From Paenibacillus_E sp040812395 (GTDB lineage: Bacteria; Bacillota; Bacilli; Paenibacillales; NBRC-103111): a DNA stretch of 64,000 nt. The stretch lies in assembly GCF_040812395.1 (NCBI RefSeq), contig NZ_JBFNXH010000003.1:1-64000 (forward strand). The letters run 5' to 3'. The notes below the pieces were generated by a model. That model ran no database searches. It was not told where the DNA came from and was given only the letters and a program-made list of their open reading frames with translations. Each line of letters begins with the position of its first letter. Positions within the stretch are counted from its first letter, which is position 1. Made by a program: the position numbers and the translations under genes. Shown here piece after piece: positions 59,598 through 64,000 of the stretch.

Positions 59598-60713
59598 ATG
59601 AGAGATCCACGGCTTCAAACATTCGCTCGAAACATTATCCGCTACTCGGTGAGCCTTCAGCCCGGCGAGAACATATTAATTGAAATGATCGGCGTCAAAG
59701 ACCCTGAGCTCGCCAAATGCTTCATAGAAGAAGTCTACGCTGTCGGCGGCAAACCCTTCATAGAACTCCGCGAGCCTGCCATTCTCCGCAGCTTGCAATT
59801 GGGCGGCACGCAGGAGCAATTTAAAGAATGGTCGGATTTCGAGCTTGCTCGCATGAAACAAATGGATGCTTACGTCGCTGTGCGCAGTGGTGACAACATT
59901 ACCGAATCTTCAGATGTTCCGGAAAAACAGATGAAGCTGTATTTGCAGCACTTTCAGCGTCCGCTGTTCGATGAGCGCATCAACAATACCAAATGGTGCG
60001 TCATGCGTTATCCGAACTCATCCATGGCTCAACTCGCTAACAGCAGCACGGAGGCGTTCGAAGACTTCTACTTTAATGTTTGCAATCTCGATTACAGCAA
60101 AATGGCAAGTGCTATGGAATCCTTAGTGGAGATAATGAACCGTACGGATCGTGTACGACTCGTAGCTCCCGGGACAGATTTGAGCTTCTCCATTAAAAAC
60201 ATCGGTGCTGTTCCTTGCGCAGGCCGCAGAAACATACCTGATGGCGAGGTGTATACAGCTCCTGTGAAGACCTCGGTTAACGGTGTTATCCGCTATAACA
60301 CGCCTACGATCTATGCCGGCACTTCTTTTGAAAATATTGTGCTGCGTTTCGAGAATGGCCGCATCATTGAAGCAACCAGCAACGATACCAAGAAACTAAA
60401 TGATATTCTGGATACGGATGACGGAGCGCGGTTCATCGGCGAGTTCGCAATCGGGGTGAATCCATTTATCAAGCACCCCATGAAAGACATTTTATTCGAT
60501 GAGAAAATCGATGGCAGCATCCACTTTACCCCTGGCCAAGCCTACGAAACAGCCGACAATACGAATCGTTCCTCCGTCCATTGGGATATGGTGTTGATCC
60601 AGCGGCCTGAATATGGCGGCGGCGATATTTATTTCGACGATGTGTTGATCCGCAAAGACGGACGCTTCGTTATTCCAGAGCTTGAAAAGCTGAATCCGGA
60701 AAATTTAATGTAG
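59598..60713 (+). CDS. M29-family aminopeptidase
   Basis: A 371-residue thermophilic-type metallo-aminopeptidase (AmpS/PepS/AmpT group), which takes single residues off peptide N-termini in the cytosol. The N-terminal IIRYSVSLQPGENILIE, the central PDGEVYTAPVKTSVNGVIRY and FIGEFAIGVNP, and HSSVHWDM-type ends carry the family's metal-binding glutamates, aspartates and histidines. In this sequence the last block reads NRSSVHWDMVLI. Full length. GGGAG precedes the ATG. Monocistronic with a terminator behind. Confidence 0.92.
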   Translation: MRDPRLQTFARNIIRYSVSLQPGENILIEMIGVKDPELAKCFIEEVYAVGGKPFIELREPAILRSLQLGGTQEQFKEWSDFELARMKQMDAYVAVRSGDNITESSDVPEKQMKLYLQHFQRPLFDERINNTKWCVMRYPNSSMAQLANSSTEAFEDFYFNVCNLDYSKMASAMESLVEIMNRTDRVRLVAPGTDLSFSIKNIGAVPCAGRRNIPDGEVYTAPVKTSVNGVIRYNTPTIYAGTSFENIVLRFENGRIIEATSNDTKKLNDILDTDDGARFIGEFAIGVNPFIKHPMKDILFDEKIDGSIHFTPGQAYETADNTNRSSVHWDMVLIQRPEYGGGDIYFDDVLIRKDGRFVIPELEKLNPENLM

Positions 60714-60720
60714 TTAAATA

Positions 60721-60770
60721 AAGCAGCTGCGCCGCTTGAACTCTATGGTCCACAAGCGTCGCAGCTGCTT
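60721..60770. terminator. bidirectional terminator
   Basis: AAGCAGCTGCG-C-CGCTTG pairs with CAAGCG-T-CGCAGCTGCTT. Short T-runs on both sides; it separates convergent genes. Confidence 0.75.
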
Positions 60771-60780
60771 ATTTTCACGT

Positions 60781-61218
60781 TCAGTCTGGCATCATTCCCG
60801 TCGTAATCGCAATACGATTCCAACAGTTAATGGTATTAATGGCCATAATAATAGCCGTGAATTGTTTGCCATCGAAATGGTTGCGCACCTCATCGAACAC
60901 GGATTGTGGAACGCCGGCTACGGAAATCAGGGTTACGGCTTCCGTAAGGGCTAAGACAGCCCTTTCCGCTTCTGTATAATAAGGCGCTTCCCGCCATGCA
61001 TTCAGCAGGTAAATTCGCTGTTCGCTCTCCCCGTAAGACCGTGCATCTTTTGCGTGCATATTCAAGCAAAATGCACAGCCATTAATTTGTGAAGCGCGAA
61101 GCTTAATCAGTTCAAGCAACTTGTGATCGATACCGCTTCCGCGGACGAAAGCCTCCATTTTGCTCATTGTTTGGTACGCTTCCGGGTATTCTTTCTGGTA
61201 TTCCAATCGCTGTGTCAT
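60781..61218 (-). CDS. carboxymuconolactone decarboxylase / AhpD-like protein
   Basis: A 145-residue protein with the AhpD-like redox motif INGCAFCLNMHAKDAR (CxxC with a following histidine), typical of alkylhydroperoxidase-type members of the carboxymuconolactone decarboxylase fold. ELIKLRASQ precedes it as usual. It probably acts in peroxide defence, although exact substrates are unknown. The start follows GGAGAGATCCCG. Monocistronic. Confidence 0.9.
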   Translation of the reverse strand: MTQRLEYQKEYPEAYQTMSKMEAFVRGSGIDHKLLELIKLRASQINGCAFCLNMHAKDARSYGESEQRIYLLNAWREAPYYTEAERAVLALTEAVTLISVAGVPQSVFDEVRNHFDGKQFTAIIMAINTINCWNRIAITTGMMPD

Positions 61219-61289
61219 CGGGATCTCTCCTAATCATTTAGTTTAACTTCACACTTAGGACGAAATCGCCTTCTGATTTGTGACAGCTA

Positions 61290-62774
61290 TCAACCCAACC
61301 AATGAAAAATATGATATTCAGGTGTCTGGTTCTGTTGTGGAACCTGAGCAGGAACTAGCAATTGCGGTTCATCGACTTTTCCGAGATCCTGCGTCATCCA
61401 GCCTGCCGCTGTAATTTGAACTTCCGTCCCTTTCGGCACGAAAGCAAACAACTGCTGAACATCGTCATTCGTCAAACGAACGCAGCCAAGCGATTTATCT
61501 GTGCCGATTGAGCTTTCATCCACAGTGCCATGAAGCGCAATGTCTCCTAATCCCAAACCAGCGGCGCCATAGCTCGTCTCATGCTTGCCCATTGGATGAA
61601 TCACACGCTCGTTCACGATAAAGTCGCCTTCAGGCGTGCTGTCATTAGCCCCAAGACCAATTTCTTTATCCCAGAGTAAATTCGAACCGGTGATCAGCTT
61701 CAAATGATGCTCAGCTTTATTAATTTCAATATGCACGGCCTCATAAGGGACTGAGCCCCCACCTGGCATATTTGCATAAAAGATATGTTCCATTTGATCT
61801 GCAAACGGGTTATATACCCACCCTCCGCTGCCGTCAAATACAGCATGGATCTTATTCGAAGCGGATGTGGTTTCCGCGGGAATCCAGCTTAAATAATTAT
61901 TCGGATAATCTTGTAAAAGTGCATCGAGGGAAGCTGGCACTTTGCCATAATCTTTGCGATACGTTTCCAAAGCAGTTCGAACTAAATTAGCACCAATCGC
62001 ACTAAGCGGTTGGTGCTTCTCAAACTGACTGTTCAAAAAACGGATTTTGACTGTACGATCAGATGCGGGGTGATACTGCGCAACGGCAACCGCATTTTTC
62101 GTCAACTCATCATTGGTCAACAAAAGCGTTTTCCCCTGATCCCTCGCATCCTCAGATACGATGCCATAAATAATAATATTATGGTCGGGCATATCATCAG
62201 CTAGCTCAATGGCTTGTTTGTGTAGCGTCGATTCGATCTCTTCGTTCTTGGCGCCAGGCGATAGATAGGCCACATAAGGCACATCTACGGTCTCATAAGT
62301 GATGTCCGTCCCCACACTCCATGCTTTCAACGAGGAAATCGTTTTATATACCGGATTATCTCCAAAAAACAAAATAACTAGCAGCAGATTTAACACGAGC
62401 AGCACAAGAAGCAGCACTTTCATAAACGGTGGTAACAACTGTTTACGCGGCTCGGCATAGGCGGCTGCTTCGATCTGTGCCATAGCTTCGGCATGTTGAA
62501 GCTCCATTTGGTGGATCGCACGATTAGCGGCTGAATAGTAAGGAGATGGATACGTTTTCAGAACTTCCTTGTAATGAAAAAGAGCCCTTTTCCGATTGCC
62601 TTTCAGCTGAAAATTTTGCCCGAGCTTATAGTGTGCTTCGGGTGAATGGGAGTCCAGGTAACGAATGACTTTCTCGTGATACTGCGGATCTGCCGGGGAG
62701 ATAAACAGATTCTTATGCAGATGGACTAGATTCTCATCGAGATGGTTACGAAATCGTTGGCTTCGGTGAATCAT
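61290..62774 (-). CDS. L,D-transpeptidase (YkuD) with N-terminal helical repeat and membrane anchor
   Basis: A 494-residue protein: residues about 20-85 look like a TPR-like helical pair (AHYKLGQNFQLKGNRKRALFHYKEVL), a membrane segment lies at about 116-138, and the C-terminal YkuD domain ends with DIALHGTVDESS then GTDKSLGCVRLTNDDV, which hold the catalytic histidine and cysteine. YkuD enzymes cross-link peptidoglycan by L,D bonds outside the membrane, so the N-terminal part is cytosolic. AGGAG a few bases before the ATG at 62774 is preferred over TTG 62789. Monocistronic. Confidence 0.88.
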   Translation of the reverse strand: MIHRSQRFRNHLDENLVHLHKNLFISPADPQYHEKVIRYLDSHSPEAHYKLGQNFQLKGNRKRALFHYKEVLKTYPSPYYSAANRAIHQMELQHAEAMAQIEAAAYAEPRKQLLPPFMKVLLLVLLVLNLLLVILFFGDNPVYKTISSLKAWSVGTDITYETVDVPYVAYLSPGAKNEEIESTLHKQAIELADDMPDHNIIIYGIVSEDARDQGKTLLLTNDELTKNAVAVAQYHPASDRTVKIRFLNSQFEKHQPLSAIGANLVRTALETYRKDYGKVPASLDALLQDYPNNYLSWIPAETTSASNKIHAVFDGSGGWVYNPFADQMEHIFYANMPGGGSVPYEAVHIEINKAEHHLKLITGSNLLWDKEIGLGANDSTPEGDFIVNERVIHPMGKHETSYGAAGLGLGDIALHGTVDESSIGTDKSLGCVRLTNDDVQQLFAFVPKGTEVQITAAGWMTQDLGKVDEPQLLVPAQVPQQNQTPEYHIFHWLG

Positions 62775-62945
62775 TCGGCTCCTCTCCAATCATCATGAAT
62801 GGCTTGTCCAAAAGTAAGATGCTCGATACGTTTAGTATCTCTGATACATAATGTATCATGTGTTGGAAAGGTTGACAACTGTTTTGTTGCCTCCTGCATG
62901 AAGAATGGGAAAATCGCAAATGCTGAACCGATGGAGGTGATGACG

Positions 62946-63083
62946 ATGAGTGGAAGAAACAATACGCCAAAAAATAACGGTCCGGCCAGCAGCCCCTCTC
63001 GCTTGGATCAATTCGGTGATAAGGCGGTTCAACAAGGAAAACAAGAAGCTAAAGAACGAAACAACAGCAAGAATAACTGCTAA
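62946..63083 (+). CDS. 45-residue hydrophilic protein
   Basis: A small Asn-, Lys- and Gln-rich protein (MSGRNNTPKNNGPASSPSRL, then GKQEAKERNNSKNN) without hydrophobic segments. GGAGGTGATGACG directly before the ATG at 62946 is an excellent site. Its composition resembles small spore-formation proteins, but this is not more than a resemblance. A terminator follows. Confidence 0.6.
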   Translation: MSGRNNTPKNNGPASSPSRLDQFGDKAVQQGKQEAKERNNSKNNC

Positions 63084-63097
63084 CACTTGATAAGGTC

Positions 63098-63133
63098 AAA
63101 AGCCGCGGCGAACCACACGCCCGCGGCTTTCCT
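63098..63133. terminator. terminator after the 45-residue gene
   Basis: AAAGCCGCGG pairs with CCGCGGCTTT around a loop of about 13 bases. T-runs are short. It also ends the convergent arginase gene. Confidence 0.7.
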
Positions 63134-63144
63134 TATTGAAGAAG

Positions 63145-64000
63145 CTATAATATCCGTTCGCCAAACAAAGATGCGATTAGCGATACAGCAACTTTAGCCG
63201 TTTGATTATGATGGTCCAGAATCGGATTCACCTCAACAAACTCAGCGCTTATAAGAACACCTGCATCAGACAACAATTCCATCGCCAGATAGCCTTCCCT
63301 CGCGGTGATACCAGCGGAAACAGGAGTCCCGACGCCTGGGGCAAACTGCGGATCCAGTCCATCCAGATCTAAACTGAGATGCACGCCCGTCGTGCCTCGC
63401 GAAACATGATCGATAGCCTGTTCCATGACACGAGCCATCCCTAACCGGTCAATCTCATGCATCGTATAAACCAGGATCCCCTGCTGTTTGAGAAAAACGC
63501 GCTCTCCAAGATCCAAGGACCTCGCCCCGATGATAACGACATGCTCTGGCTTTACTTTCGGATAAGCGCCCCCGATCGATGTCAGCTTGGGATGCCCCAC
63601 TCCAAGCGCTACAGCGAGCGGCATGCCGTGAATATTTCCAGAAGGCGAAGTATCTGCCGTATTCACATCTCCGTGCGAATCAAACCAAATGACACCAATC
63701 TCTTCATGATGTTTTCTAACCCCAGCCAATGTGCCGATAGCAATACTATGATCACCACCGAGAATCAACGGGAACACCCCCTTGCCCATCACATCTGCAA
63801 CGAGCTCGGAAAGTTCCTCATTCACCTTCGTAATTTCCTCTACATATTTCAAATTCGTTCCTTTCGGCAAAAGGTTCACAGGCGCCTGCACAGGCAGCAA
63901 ATTTCTACGAACGACGAGGTCTCCTTGATCAAATATTCGATATCCTAATCTTTTCAGCTTTTGCTCAAGACCTGCGCAGCGGATCGCGCTTGGCCCCATA
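63145..64000 (-). CDS. rocF: arginase (partial, cut by the right edge)
   Basis: At least 284 residues of an arginase, which splits arginine to ornithine and urea. Metal and active-site motifs are in order: LILGGDHSIAIGT, IWFDSHGDVNTADTSPSGNIHG, HLSLDLDGLDPQFAPG and later SAEFVEVNP. The frame is still open at the edge, and MGPSAIRCAGL lies where arginases have about 20 residues before it, so the true start is outside the window. The convergent 45-residue gene ends beside it. Confidence 0.92.
   Translation of the reverse strand, partial: MGPSAIRCAGLEQKLKRLGYRIFDQGDLVVRRNLLPVQAPVNLLPKGTNLKYVEEITKVNEELSELVADVMGKGVFPLILGGDHSIAIGTLAGVRKHHEEIGVIWFDSHGDVNTADTSPSGNIHGMPLAVALGVGHPKLTSIGGAYPKVKPEHVVIIGARSLDLGERVFLKQQGILVYTMHEIDRLGMARVMEQAIDHVSRGTTGVHLSLDLDGLDPQFAPGVGTPVSAGITAREGYLAMELLSDAGVLISAEFVEVNPILDHHNQTAKVAVSLIASLFGERIL

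Noticed and set aside
1..64000. CRISPR arrays, tRNA or rRNA genes, prophage modules and T-box leaders.
   Set aside because: None was recognised; the only structured RNA identified with confidence is the TPP riboswitch.

Overview
The window looks like a piece of a Paenibacillus-type (Bacillales, Firmicutes) chromosome. Supporting signs are strong AGGAGG-type ribosome binding sites, many hairpin-plus-U terminators, a TPP riboswitch on a thiamine-precursor ABC operon, an AraR-controlled arabinose operon with ATTTGTAYGTACAAAT-like operators, a YpdA-type flavoprotein, a MsrA-MsrB fusion, an Mn-dependent pyrophosphatase and an UgtP-like glucosyltransferase. I saw no rRNA, tRNA, CRISPR array or intact insertion sequence. 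The assignment to genus is an inference from gene content.

Layout. 0-12.5 kb: envelope and regulation (UgtP-like glycosyltransferase, two-component system, anchored DUF2334/FG-GAP protein, YitT protein, NCS2 purine-type permease divergent from a LysR regulator). Next come an EndoU-type nuclease toxin with a cargo-like N-terminus behind an HPr-like protein that lacks the phospho-histidine, and a CDF metal transporter with an unexplained attenuator-like leader. 12.5-24 kb: an AT-rich zone with many decayed genes (AICAR-transformylase tail, serine-recombinase fragment, HxlR tail, DUF4267 gene, quinone-oxidoreductase tail) between intact transporters, a cyclase, a methyltransferase and a VOC protein. 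It also holds three copies of a small hairpin repeat and an MFS gene preceded by a leader with a terminator. 24-36.5 kb: DUF2975/XRE pair, NAD(P)-binding oxidoreductase with twin palindromic operators, MsrAB, PpaC, a GIY-YIG/DUF2087 pair, an IS3-type remnant next to a low-GC beta-helix protein, a split ThrE exporter and small enzymes. 36.5-42 kb: araR / araBA / aldose-epimerase cluster. 42-51 kb: methyltransferase, lipase-like hydrolase, HrpB helicase with a GC-rich central block, YpbS-like protein, Nudix protein, coiled-coil protein, YpdA, and a small gene whose promoter is wrapped in an inverted repeat resembling LexA boxes. 51-64 kb: Tag glycosylase, TPP-riboswitch thiamine-precursor operon ending in a TatD-family gene, patatin, a multiply deleted kinase/HD-GYP remnant, uridine kinase, M29 aminopeptidase, AhpD-like protein, L,D-transpeptidase and an arginase cut by the right edge.

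Genes that clearly act together: the response regulator with its kinase (4-base overlap); ThiY-like, thiamine-binding, ThiX-like and ThiZ-like proteins under one TPP riboswitch; AraR, AraB and AraA; the two ThrE halves; DUF2975 with its XRE partner. Many small proteins remain of unknown function and are described only by what is visible.
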